A program made the position numbers and the translations under genes. The notes beneath the pieces were generated by a model. It was given only the letters and a program-made list of their open reading frames with translations. It was not told the origin of the DNA and made no database searches. A DNA stretch of 64,000 nucleotides from Buchnera aphidicola (Schlechtendalia peitan). GTDB taxonomy: Bacteria > Pseudomonadota > Gammaproteobacteria > Enterobacterales > Enterobacteriaceae. Within the stretch, counting starts at the first letter, position 1; each line of letters opens with the position of its first letter. The DNA is taken from the NCBI GenBank assembly GCA_039830055.1, contig CP140043.1:1-64000 (forward strand). The letters are read 5' to 3'. This document shows positions 47,852-56,532 of this stretch, one piece after another.

Positions 47852-48147
47852 TTTATTTGTCTATTATCTTAAAATATTAGTTATATACAATTGTATTGTA
47901 TATTTGAATATAATAGTGCTTATTTATTAAAGAATAAAATGAGACTGTATTATGTGTGTTGTATTAAAAATGTTATTTTAATAAATTTAATATTAGTTAG
48001 ATTTACTGTACATTTTACTATTATTAATTTTAGTAGAATTTATATTTGTTTACGAAGGTTTAATATGTCAAGATTACGTTACATAATATTTCATAAATTT
48101 TTTTTATCTGATAATAGTTAGAAGATGTGTTTATAAAAAATATTTTA
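47852..48147. other. Gap between tRNA-Thr(GGU) and secE; tufB lost
   Basis: About 300 AT-rich bases. In E. coli, tufB lies here, cotranscribed with the four tRNAs. No EF-Tu fragment is visible on the minus strand. A 76-codon open frame on the plus strand (47891-48121) shows no recognisable family and is probably chance. Processing signals of the tRNA precursor and the secE promoter may be here. Confidence 0.5.
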
Positions 48148-48221
48148 TGCTGATACCCAGATTTGAACTGGGGACCTCACCCCTACCAAGGGCGTGCTCT
48201 ATCTAACTGAGCTATATCAGC
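48148..48221 (-). tRNA. thrT: tRNA-Thr (anticodon GGU)
   Basis: Minus-strand cloverleaf of 74 bases: acceptor GCTGATA/TATCAGC, D-arm GCTC/GAGC, anticodon loop CTTGGTA with GGT, T-arm around GTTCAAATC, discriminator A. Nearly identical to E. coli thrT. CCA is not encoded. Last of four tRNAs in E. coli order. Confidence 0.97.
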
Positions 48222-48232
48222 AAAGTTTTAAA

Positions 48233-48304
<72 letters not shown>

Positions 48305-48339
48305 GTAGATAGAAATAATTTAGAATATATAAACATTTA

Positions 48340-48421
48340 TGGTGGGAGAAGGATTCGAACCTTCGAAGTCTATGACGTCAGATTTACAGTCTGCCCCCTT
48401 TAACCACTCGGGAATCCCACC
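48340..48421 (-). tRNA. tyrU: tRNA-Tyr (anticodon GUA)
   Basis: Minus-strand class II tRNA of 82 bases with a long variable arm. Acceptor GGTGGGA/TCCCACC, anticodon loop CTGTAAA with GTA, T-arm GGTTCGAATCC, discriminator A. Matches E. coli tyrU in order and sequence. CCA not encoded. Confidence 0.97.
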
Positions 48422-48441
48422 ATGATATATGTATTTTACTT

Positions 48442-48514
<73 letters not shown>

Positions 48515-48769
48515 TTTCGTATAATAGTATATTACGTATAGATTTGATTTTATGCAATATAAATTTAGAAATAATAAAATATTATTTATGAGATTTTTGT
48601 ATAGAAATATGTATACAAGTAATATTTATACAAATATTGAATAAATATAATAATTTTCATGTATTATATACTTTCAAAAATAGAGTTTATTTGTTTTTAT
48701 TATATAACAAGTAAAAATTTTTATTTTAGTGATATTTTATAAACTTTATTTAACAAAGTTAAATGTCTA

Positions 48770-49594
48770 ATGAAAACTTTTAATTTAAGTTCGGATATTA
48801 AATATATTTTAAAGTGTTTAATTAAGAATATTATATATCATGATTTAACAAATAATAATTATTTTAATTATAAGAATAAAAAACCTTATATTATAGGAAT
48901 TTCTGGTAGTGTAGCATCTGGAAAAAGTACATTTTCTCATTGGTTACAAAAAGCATTAAAAAAAAATTTTGTCGATAAGAGTATATCTGTAGTAACTACA
49001 GATAGTTTCTTATACTCTAATAAAACTTTGAAATTATTAGGATTATTAGGAGAAAAGGGTTTTCCAAAAACGTATAATATTAATGAATTAATAAATTTTT
49101 TTTTGAATATAAAATATGGTGTTTCAAATAGTATAGTAGTTCCTATATACTCTCATTTTTGTAATGATATAATATTAGATCGTTATAATATTTTAAGACG
49201 ATCAGATATTTTTATCATAGAAGGTTTACATATTTTTAATCCTTATTTTTATGAAAAAATATATAGCTATTTTTCTTTGTCAGATTTTTTTAATTTTTCT
49301 GTTTATATTGACGCAGATGACATATTATTAGAAGAATGGTATCTGAATCGTTTTTTAAGATTTCGATGCATTTCAAAATCGTATCCCAGTTCTTGTTTTA
49401 ATTTCTATTCTAAAATTTCTTATAAAAATGCAAAAAATATAGCTATTGGAATATGGTACGAGATTAATTATAAGAATTTGAAAGAAAATATTTTTATTAG
49501 TAAGAAATATGCAAATTTTGTTATAACAAAAAAACATGATCACAGTATCAATTGCATACAGCTAAGATATAAAAACAATATTCGATATTATTGA
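48770..49594 (+). CDS. coaA: Pantothenate kinase type I (CoaA)
   Basis: Phosphorylates pantothenate, the first step to coenzyme A. 274 residues against 316 in E. coli. The P-loop GSVASGKST is at residues 46-54 (about 95 in E. coli), so roughly 45-50 N-terminal residues are missing. After that the match is good: TTDSFL, GEKGFPKTYNINELI, YSHFCNDI, FIIEGLHIF, the FSVYIDADDILLEEWYLNRFLRFR blocks, and a C-terminus KNIAIGIWYEINYKNLKENI. Divergent from the tRNA cluster, as in E. coli. The motifs separate it from uridine kinase. Activity with the short N-terminus is likely but not certain. Confidence 0.88.
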   Translation: MKTFNLSSDIKYILKCLIKNIIYHDLTNNNYFNYKNKKPYIIGISGSVASGKSTFSHWLQKALKKNFVDKSISVVTTDSFLYSNKTLKLLGLLGEKGFPKTYNINELINFFLNIKYGVSNSIVVPIYSHFCNDIILDRYNILRRSDIFIIEGLHIFNPYFYEKIYSYFSLSDFFNFSVYIDADDILLEEWYLNRFLRFRCISKSYPSSCFNFYSKISYKNAKNIAIGIWYEINYKNLKENIFISKKYANFVITKKHDHSINCIQLRYKNNIRYY

Positions 49595-49696
49595 TATAAA
49601 ATACAAATTTAATCTTATTAATAAATAAATTTAAAAAATAAAATTTGTTATGTTTAAAATTTAAATTATATGCATGTTTTACTATTAATTATAATA

Positions 49697-50689
49697 TTAG
49701 ATTATTTTTACTTCTAGTTCGAGAGAAACTCCAAATTTATTTTTAACTTTGTTTTGTATGATACTAGATAACATTAATATATCTTGTGCTGTAGCTTGAT
49801 TTTTATTAACTAATATCAATGCTTGCTTTGGATATACTTGAGCACCTCCACATGAATATCCTTTGAGTTGACATTGTTCAATCAACCATCCTGCTGAAAT
49901 CTTTATATATTCGTTATTTTCAGGATAATTAGGTAAATTTTTATATTGCGATAATAATTCCATAGCTTTTTTTGTTTCGATTATTGGATTTTTAAAGAAG
50001 CTACCGGCATTTCCTAGCATTTTGAGATTAGGGAGTTTATTATTTCTAATTTTTTTTATGTAATTAAAAATTTTATATGCTGTTAAATTTTTAGGATTGA
50101 GTTTTTTTAGTGATAAATGAGATATATTTGGGCTCCATTTTTTAGGTAATTTAATTCCTATACCTAAAACAATATAGTTGTAGTAGTGTGCATTTTTAAA
50201 AATACTACTTCTATATTTAAACATACAATGGCTAGCTTTTATTTTAATAGTATTTTTATAAATTAATGAAAATATTTCTACATAATTACATATATTTTTA
50301 AATTCTATTCCATATGCTCCTATATTGTGTATAGGAGCGGCTCCTACTGTACCTGGAATAAATGCTAAATTTTCTAAACCGTAAATACCTCTTTTTATTG
50401 TATAGACAACTAAGTCATGCCATTTTACTCCTCCTTTAACATATATTAGCCAGTTTTCTTTAGTTTCTGTAGTTTTAATCCCCATGATTTTATTAATAGC
50501 TATAACTCCGTTGTAATATTTAGAAAATAATGTATTACTACCTTCTCCTAAAAAGAGAAACGACATTTTTTTGTATATTTTCCATGCTTTAATAAGAGCA
50601 CTTATATTTTCGATTTTTATAATTTTTTTAGCAAATACATTAATTTTTAATGTGTGATATTTTTTTAATGATTGGTTATTACATTTCAT
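49697..50689 (-). CDS. murB: UDP-N-acetylenolpyruvoylglucosamine reductase
   Basis: FAD enzyme that forms UDP-N-acetylmuramate using NADPH, second step of peptidoglycan precursor synthesis. 330 residues (E. coli 342, type I). FAD-binding LGEGSNTLF (about residues 47-55) and IPGTVGAAPIHNIGAYG are present. The catalytic residues are recognisable in YRSSIF (Arg), GNAGSFFKNP (Ser) and the final LELEVKII (Glu). birA, which follows murB in E. coli, is absent; coaA lies beyond. Confidence 0.96.
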   Translation of the reverse strand: MKCNNQSLKKYHTLKINVFAKKIIKIENISALIKAWKIYKKMSFLFLGEGSNTLFSKYYNGVIAINKIMGIKTTETKENWLIYVKGGVKWHDLVVYTIKRGIYGLENLAFIPGTVGAAPIHNIGAYGIEFKNICNYVEIFSLIYKNTIKIKASHCMFKYRSSIFKNAHYYNYIVLGIGIKLPKKWSPNISHLSLKKLNPKNLTAYKIFNYIKKIRNNKLPNLKMLGNAGSFFKNPIIETKKAMELLSQYKNLPNYPENNEYIKISAGWLIEQCQLKGYSCGGAQVYPKQALILVNKNQATAQDILMLSSIIQNKVKNKFGVSLELEVKII

Positions 50690-50970
50690 AGTTTATTTTA
50701 ATTTTTTAGATATTTAACGTGTTAAGAATTGTTTATTATTTAAATACACATGTATTTTAAACATGTTATGAAACTATAGTTATATTAAGAATAATTATAT
50801 AATTTTAATTTAATAAATTGTATTATATGTTCATCTATAAAATACATTTTTGTAATTTTAATACAAATTAATATTATTATAAAAATATAATAAATCTTAA
50901 TGTGTTTATTTATAATATTTTAATGATTTAGATATTTTTTAAATCGTTTTATTTTAAAAGGAATTGTAGT

Positions 50971-51873
50971 GTGAGTTTATTTAATACACGTTATCATGAA
51001 TTATTAAATGAATATTTAGCAAATGTTTGCGATAAAGTAAATATTTCATTTGAATTATTTCCACCAAAAGATGACATATTACAAGAAAATTTTTGGAGAG
51101 TTGTTGATAAATTAAAATTATTGAATCCAATTTTTTTTTCAGTAACGTGCGGTGCTTTTTTAGGTGAAAAAAATCGAACATATGACGTTTCACATGCAGT
51201 GTATCAACGAACTAAAGTCGAAACTGTTCCCCATCTTACTTGTATTGACTTAAAATCAGAAGAATTAAAAAACATTGCACGAAAGTATTGGGATAATGGC
51301 ATGCGTCATATTTTAGCTTTAAGAGGAGATGTTAAAGATTGTAATATAAAATCTTATGTATATGCTATTGATTTAATAAAATTGTTAAAAAGTATTGCTG
51401 ATTTTAATATTTCTGTTGCTGCTTATCCAGAAGTACATCCTGAAGCATATAATGCATATTCTGATTTAGTAAATTTGAAAAAAAAGATTGATGCTGGTGC
51501 TAATCGTGCTATTACTCAATTTTTTTTTAGTGTTGATCATTTTTTACGATTTCGAGACATATGCATACGTAACGGCATTACAATAGATATTGTTCCAGGA
51601 ATTTTTCCCATAACTAATTTTAGACAATTATGTAATTTTTCTAAGATGAGTAATGTAAAAATTCCACATTGGATTCATTATATGTTTAGAGGATTAGAGA
51701 ATGATTTAGAAACAAGTAAATTTTTAGGAGCTAGCATAGCTATAGATATTGTCAAAGTATTATATAAAGAAGGTGTACGAAATTTTCATTTTTATACTAT
51801 GAATAAATTAGAAATAGTAGCATTTATTTGTCATGTTTTAGGAAAAAGATTTAAGACATTTGAATATGCTTAA
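50971..51873 (+). CDS. metF: 5,10-methylenetetrahydrofolate reductase
   Basis: Flavoprotein that supplies 5-methyltetrahydrofolate to methionine synthase. 300 residues (E. coli 296), start codon GTG with AAGGAA about eight bases upstream. SFELFPPK carries the catalytic Glu. PHLTCID, ILALRGD, AAYPEVHPEA and GANRAITQFFF are the family blocks of the TIM barrel. Together with metE it completes the methyl-transfer end of methionine synthesis. Confidence 0.97.
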   Translation: MSLFNTRYHELLNEYLANVCDKVNISFELFPPKDDILQENFWRVVDKLKLLNPIFFSVTCGAFLGEKNRTYDVSHAVYQRTKVETVPHLTCIDLKSEELKNIARKYWDNGMRHILALRGDVKDCNIKSYVYAIDLIKLLKSIADFNISVAAYPEVHPEAYNAYSDLVNLKKKIDAGANRAITQFFFSVDHFLRFRDICIRNGITIDIVPGIFPITNFRQLCNFSKMSNVKIPHWIHYMFRGLENDLETSKFLGASIAIDIVKVLYKEGVRNFHFYTMNKLEIVAFICHVLGKRFKTFEYA

Positions 51874-52298
51874 TATTGCACAAGTTTTTACAATTTTAGG
51901 CTTTTTTTAGTAATATAAATATTGATGTTATTTTATAAGTTTTTAAAAAATACTTATGTTAGAATTATATTTAAAAAACATATTATTGTATGTTAAAAAA
52001 GTGTAATTCTACTATGTGTTTAAAAAATGTTTTATATAAAACAGTTATAATATTATGAATTGTATTTTCTCATTAGTATTTAATACTTTTATATACTAAT
52101 AAAAAAATATTTATAAATATTTTTAATAAATGAATGTTGTATTTCATATAAATAGACATAAATATATCAGAAAATTAATAGGTATTTACTAAAATATTTT
52201 TATTAAAATTTAATTTTAGTATTAATAAGTTTTATACTTTAATAGTATATTTAAATAATTTTAATTTCTATTAGTATATATTGACTGTAAGGATTGTA
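51874..52298. other. Gene-free spacer metF-argG
   Basis: About 420 AT-rich bases. In E. coli argE and argCBH lie near metF, and several Buchnera genomes keep arg genes in this interval. None is seen here. No ARG box pattern or clear hairpin was recognised; the argG promoter presumably lies in the last 100 bases. Confidence 0.5.
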
Positions 52299-53519
52299 AT
52301 GATTATAAACAAATCTATTAAAAAAGTAGTATTAGCTTATTCAGGTGGATTAGATACATCCGCAATTATTCCTTGGATAAAAGAGAATTATTATGCAGAT
52401 GTAATCGCTTTTGTTGCTGATGTTGGACAGTCACGAAATGATTTAAAAAATATTAAAAAAAAAGCATTAAAATCTGGAGCTTCTCAATGTATTATTGTTG
52501 ATTTAAGAGAAGAATTTGTAAGATATTATATTTATCCTGTATTAAAGACTGGAGCATTATATGAAGGAAATTATTTATTAGGTACTGCAATTGCACGTCC
52601 AATTATTGCAAAAACTCAAGTAGAAATTGCTATAAAATTAGGAGCCGATGGTGTATGTCATGGAGCTACTGGTAAAGGAAATGATCAAGTACGTTTTGAG
52701 ATGGTATATACTGCATTAGCACCTCACTTGAAGGTAATTGCACCTTGGAGAGAATGGAATTTACAGTCTAGAGAAGATTTATTGGTTTATTTAAAAAGTA
52801 AAAATATAAACACAACAGCTACTATTGAGAAAATTTATAGTAGAGATGAAAATTCTTGGCATATTTCAACAGAAGGTGGACTTCTTGAAGATCCATGGAA
52901 TCAGAATACGAAAGATTGTTGGGCATGGACTGTGGATCCTAAAGATGCACCGAATATACCCGAATGTGTTTCTATAACAATCAAAAGTGGTAATATTATA
53001 GCTGTAAATAATGTTAATTTAACTCCGTTACAATGTTTAAATAAGCTAAATGTAATAGGATCAAAACATGGAATTGGTCGTGTAGATATTGTTGAAAATC
53101 GTTTAATAGGAATGAAATCGAGAGGTTGTTACGAAACTCCAGGTGGAACACTAATGTTTAGTGCATTGCGTGCTGTTGAACAGTTAGTATTGGATAGAGA
53201 CAGTTTTAAGTGGAGACAAATGCTTGGTTTAGAAATGTCGTATGTTGTTTATAGTGGAAATTGGTTTAGTCCCATTCGAAAATCTATTCAAGCGTCAGCA
53301 ACGGAATTATCTTTAGAATTAGATGGAGAAGTTGTTTTAGAATTATATAAGGGCACAGTTACTCCTATTAAAAAGTATTCTACTAATTCTTTATATTCCA
53401 AAGAGTTTGCTACATTTAGTTCAGATGATGTATATAATCAATCTGATGCACATGGTTTTATAAAACTATTTTCCTTATCTTCTCGAATACGAGCAATGAA
53501 TAAAAAATCTAATAAATAA
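52299..53519 (+). CDS. argG: Argininosuccinate synthase
   Basis: Condenses citrulline and aspartate with ATP to argininosuccinate. 406 residues from ATG 52299; AAGGA six bases upstream supports it, while the open frame runs back to a TTG at 52281. The PP-loop AYSGGLDTS is at about residues 13-21, followed by ADVGQ and GATGKGNDQVRFE. The length and motifs are of the short (about 400-residue) argG type, unlike the 447-residue E. coli form. First gene of argG-argH. Confidence 0.97.
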   Translation: MIINKSIKKVVLAYSGGLDTSAIIPWIKENYYADVIAFVADVGQSRNDLKNIKKKALKSGASQCIIVDLREEFVRYYIYPVLKTGALYEGNYLLGTAIARPIIAKTQVEIAIKLGADGVCHGATGKGNDQVRFEMVYTALAPHLKVIAPWREWNLQSREDLLVYLKSKNINTTATIEKIYSRDENSWHISTEGGLLEDPWNQNTKDCWAWTVDPKDAPNIPECVSITIKSGNIIAVNNVNLTPLQCLNKLNVIGSKHGIGRVDIVENRLIGMKSRGCYETPGGTLMFSALRAVEQLVLDRDSFKWRQMLGLEMSYVVYSGNWFSPIRKSIQASATELSLELDGEVVLELYKGTVTPIKKYSTNSLYSKEFATFSSDDVYNQSDAHGFIKLFSLSSRIRAMNKKSNK

Positions 53520-53595
53520 GTATAGATTATTAAAGTAAGAATTATTATTTTTCATAAATCAATGTCAAATTATGGTTAATAGAGGAAATGCAAAA

Positions 53596-54972
53596 ATGTT
53601 GTGGGGAGGAAGATTTTTACAAAAACTTGATCCATCATTTAAGAAATTTAATTCTTCTTTAAAGATTGATTATAGATTAGTAGAACAAGATATTTTTGCA
53701 TCTATAGCTTGGTCTAAATCATTGCTACATACTAATGTTTTAAGCCATGAAGAGCAAAAAAATATTGAAATTGCTTTAAATGTTTTGTTAAAATCTGTTA
53801 TTGAAAATCCTAGTTTAATTTTAGAGAGTGATTCAGAAGATATACATAGTTGGGTAGAAAAGGAATTGATTAATATTGTAGGAGAAATTGGAAAAAAATT
53901 ACACACTGGACGTAGCAGAAACGATCAAGTAACTACAGATTTAAAATTATGGTGTAAATACACAATTACATTATTATTACATAAAATCAAAGATTTAAAA
54001 ATAGCTCTTATTCATATTTCTGAAAGGAATAGGAGTGTTATTATGCCAGGGTATACCCATTTACAGAGAGCTCAACCTATTACTTTTTCTTTTTGGTGTT
54101 TAGCATATATTGAAATGTTAAATAGGGATATAGATCGTTTGAAAGATGTATATAAAAGATTAAATAGTAGTCCATTAGGATCTGGCGCTCTTGCTGGTAC
54201 TTCTTGGAACATAGATCGAGAAAGATTAGCAAAAGATATGGATTTTTCATCAGCAACTATGAATAGTTTAGATAGTGTATCAGATCGTGACTATGTAATA
54301 GAATTACTATCTGTTGCTTCTATTGGAATGATTCATTTATCTAGATTTTCTGAAGATTTAATTTTTTTTAATTCTTCTGAATCTAAATTTATAACATTAT
54401 CAGATGCGATAACTTCAGGTTCTTCTCTTATGCCTCAAAAAAAGAATCCAGATGTGTTAGAGCTTATTCGATCTAAATCTGGAAGAGTTATCGGTTCTTT
54501 AGTTAGTATTTTAGTAGTTTTAAAAGGTCTACCATTATCATATAATAAAGATATGCAAGAAGATAAAGAAGGCTTATTTGATTCTTTGGATACTTGGAGT
54601 AATTGTTTATCAATGTCTATTTTAGTTTTAAAAAATATGGATGTTAATTATGTTACTTGTTTAGAAGCTGCTCAAAAGAGTTATACTAATTCTACTGAAT
54701 TAGCTGATTATTTAGTTAAAAAGGGTATAGCATTTCGTGATGCACATCATATCGTTGGAAAAATAGTTTTAAGAGCTATAAAGGAGCATATGCCATTGGA
54801 AAATTTAGATTTGAACGTATTAAAGAAATATTGTGTGAATATTGATTATGATGTGTATGAATGTTTAAAATTAGACTCTATTTTTGAAAAAAGAAATGCA
54901 AAAGGCGGTGTTTCAAAAAAACAAATTCAATATTCTATTAATAAAGCTAAAGAAGAATTGGATGAATGTTAG
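53596..54972 (+). CDS. argH: Argininosuccinate lyase
   Basis: Splits argininosuccinate into arginine and fumarate. 458 residues from MLWGGRF (ATG 53596), with AGAGGA nine bases before; an ATG eight codons earlier lacks homology. Family motifs are GRSRNDQVTTDLKLW (about residues 113-127), PGYTHLQRAQP and the fumarase-superfamily signature GSSLMPQKKNPD (about 275-286, catalytic Ser loop). It lies 76 bases after argG and is probably cotranscribed. Confidence 0.97.
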   Translation: MLWGGRFLQKLDPSFKKFNSSLKIDYRLVEQDIFASIAWSKSLLHTNVLSHEEQKNIEIALNVLLKSVIENPSLILESDSEDIHSWVEKELINIVGEIGKKLHTGRSRNDQVTTDLKLWCKYTITLLLHKIKDLKIALIHISERNRSVIMPGYTHLQRAQPITFSFWCLAYIEMLNRDIDRLKDVYKRLNSSPLGSGALAGTSWNIDRERLAKDMDFSSATMNSLDSVSDRDYVIELLSVASIGMIHLSRFSEDLIFFNSSESKFITLSDAITSGSSLMPQKKNPDVLELIRSKSGRVIGSLVSILVVLKGLPLSYNKDMQEDKEGLFDSLDTWSNCLSMSILVLKNMDVNYVTCLEAAQKSYTNSTELADYLVKKGIAFRDAHHIVGKIVLRAIKEHMPLENLDLNVLKKYCVNIDYDVYECLKLDSIFEKRNAKGGVSKKQIQYSINKAKEELDEC

Positions 54973-55473
54973 TATTTAAATATTTTAATGAAACTTTAAT
55001 ATACATGAGTTCTATTTATGTTAATGTATTTTAATATTTTTAAATATATGCAATATTAAAGATAGTTTACGTATAATATTTTTAATAACATAGATTGAAT
55101 ATTAATTGATAGGTTTGATATATGACATGATAATTCGTGGTTTTAATACATATTAATAAATGTTATATTTAATTGAGAATTTTTATGTTTATTGTGTAAG
55201 TCTGGTATTTAGATTAATATTTGGATAATTTTTGTACAGATTATTATTAATATTATTTATTAATTTACATTAGTGCATTTCTAAAATTATAAAATATATA
55301 AGTATTAATAATAAAATTCTTAAAACATTTTTAAAATTGTATAAAAAGACATATATAAAGATTAATGCTAGTTCAGTTGTCAATGCTATTTTAAAAATTT
55401 AGCAGTCTTATAATTGATATAATTGTGTTATAATTTTTTTTTATAAAGATTTACATGTTATATTTGGAGTAAA
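54973..55473. other. Gene-free spacer argH-cysE
   Basis: About 500 bases with no open frame or RNA motif. TATAAT occurs at 55409-55414 and 55429-55434, upstream of cysE, but without good -35 partners at the right spacing. Otherwise simple AT-rich sequence. Confidence 0.5.
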
Positions 55474-56232
55474 ATGTTATTTCAAGAAATAGAAATAGTA
55501 TGGAACCAAATTTTATCTGAAGCGCACATATTAATTAATAAAGAGCCATCTTTAACAGGTTTTTATTATGCTCATATATTAAATCATAAAAGTTTTAGTT
55601 CAGCGTTAAGTTATATTTTATCTAGTAAATTAGGAAATAAAAGTATTTCTGCTATTTCTGTAAGAGATATTATAAACACAATATATGATTGTAATCATGA
55701 AATTATTATATCAGCTATTCAAGATATACGGGAAGTTTATAATAGAGATCCAGCAATAGAATGCTATTCTACTCCATTTTTATATTCAAATGGATTTCAT
55801 GTATTACAAGCATATCGAATTAGCAATTATCTTTGGAATCAATCGAAAACAGAATTGGCTATATATTTTTATAATCGTATTTCAACTATATTTTCAGTTG
55901 ATATTCATCCTGCTGCTAAAATAGGATGTGGAGTTATATTTGATCATGCGATTGGAATTGTTATTGGAGAAACTTCTGTAGTTAGAAATAATGTTACTAT
56001 CTTTCATTCAGTTACATTAGGTAGTACGGGAAAGCATAGTGGTATTCGTCATCCAATAGTAAATGAAGATACAATTATAGGAGCAGGTTCAAAAGTATTA
56101 GGTAAAATTGAAATAGGTTCTAAAGTAAAAATTGGAGCGGGTTCTGTTGTATTAGTTTCTATTCCACCTGGTTGTACTGCTATTGGCATTCCTGCTAAAA
56201 TTGTTACTTCTCAAAATAATAAACAAATATAA
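55474..56232 (+). CDS. cysE: Serine O-acetyltransferase
   Basis: Acetylates serine, committing it to cysteine synthesis. 252 residues (E. coli 273). A helical N-terminal domain (LTGFYYAHILNH) is followed by the left-handed beta-helix with DIHPAAKIG, IFDHAIGIVIGETSVV (catalytic His) and IGAGSKVLGKIEIG repeats. The C-terminal tail, used in E. coli for CysK docking and feedback by cysteine, is about 20 residues shorter, yet still ends in Ile. GGAG ribosome site. Confidence 0.96.
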   Translation: MLFQEIEIVWNQILSEAHILINKEPSLTGFYYAHILNHKSFSSALSYILSSKLGNKSISAISVRDIINTIYDCNHEIIISAIQDIREVYNRDPAIECYSTPFLYSNGFHVLQAYRISNYLWNQSKTELAIYFYNRISTIFSVDIHPAAKIGCGVIFDHAIGIVIGETSVVRNNVTIFHSVTLGSTGKHSGIRHPIVNEDTIIGAGSKVLGKIEIGSKVKIGAGSVVLVSIPPGCTAIGIPAKIVTSQNNKQI

Positions 56233-56247
56233 TAAAATATTAATTTA

Positions 56248-56328
56248 CGCTATTTTATAGCAGTAGAGTATTGATATTATTGACGATAATATAGTTTTTT
56301 AATGTAAAAACATATTAATAAAATAGCG
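56248..56328. repeat. Nested inverted repeats downstream of cysE
   Basis: CGCTATTTTAT at 56248-56258 is complementary to 56318-56328 (11 pairs). Within the 59-base interval ATATTAT (56274-56280) pairs with ATAATAT (56286-56292). They lie 16 bases after the cysE stop and could end or stabilise its transcript. No U-tract. Confidence 0.4.
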
Positions 56329-56474
56329 ACTAATTTCTATAAGTATAGTTTATTAGTTAATATTTTTTATTAATTAATTTTGTATAAATAAATGTAAAAC
56401 ATTATTATATGTTTTTAATATGTATTATTTTATAAATTCTTAATTTAAATATTAGGATAAATTTTAAAATTAGT

Positions 56475-56503
56475 TAAAGCTTCCTCATCAACAGGAAGCT
56501 TTA
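56475..56503 (-). terminator. Terminator of the rpsU-dnaG-rpoD operon
   Basis: TAAAGCTTCCT at 56475-56485 is exactly complementary to 56493-56503 (11 pairs, 7-base loop). It lies 30 bases after the rpoD stop on the minus strand and is followed there by a U-rich stretch. It could also act on cysE transcripts from the other side. Confidence 0.75.
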
Positions 56504-56532
56504 CTAAAAGGAAACCTTTTAAAATTTTATAA

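Noticed and set aside
47891..48121. 76-codon frame in the tRNA-secE gap
   Set aside because: Not overlapped by a gene, but without a clear ribosome site or recognisable motif, and with Ile/Tyr/Phe-rich AT-driven composition; kept only as a note in the gap entry.
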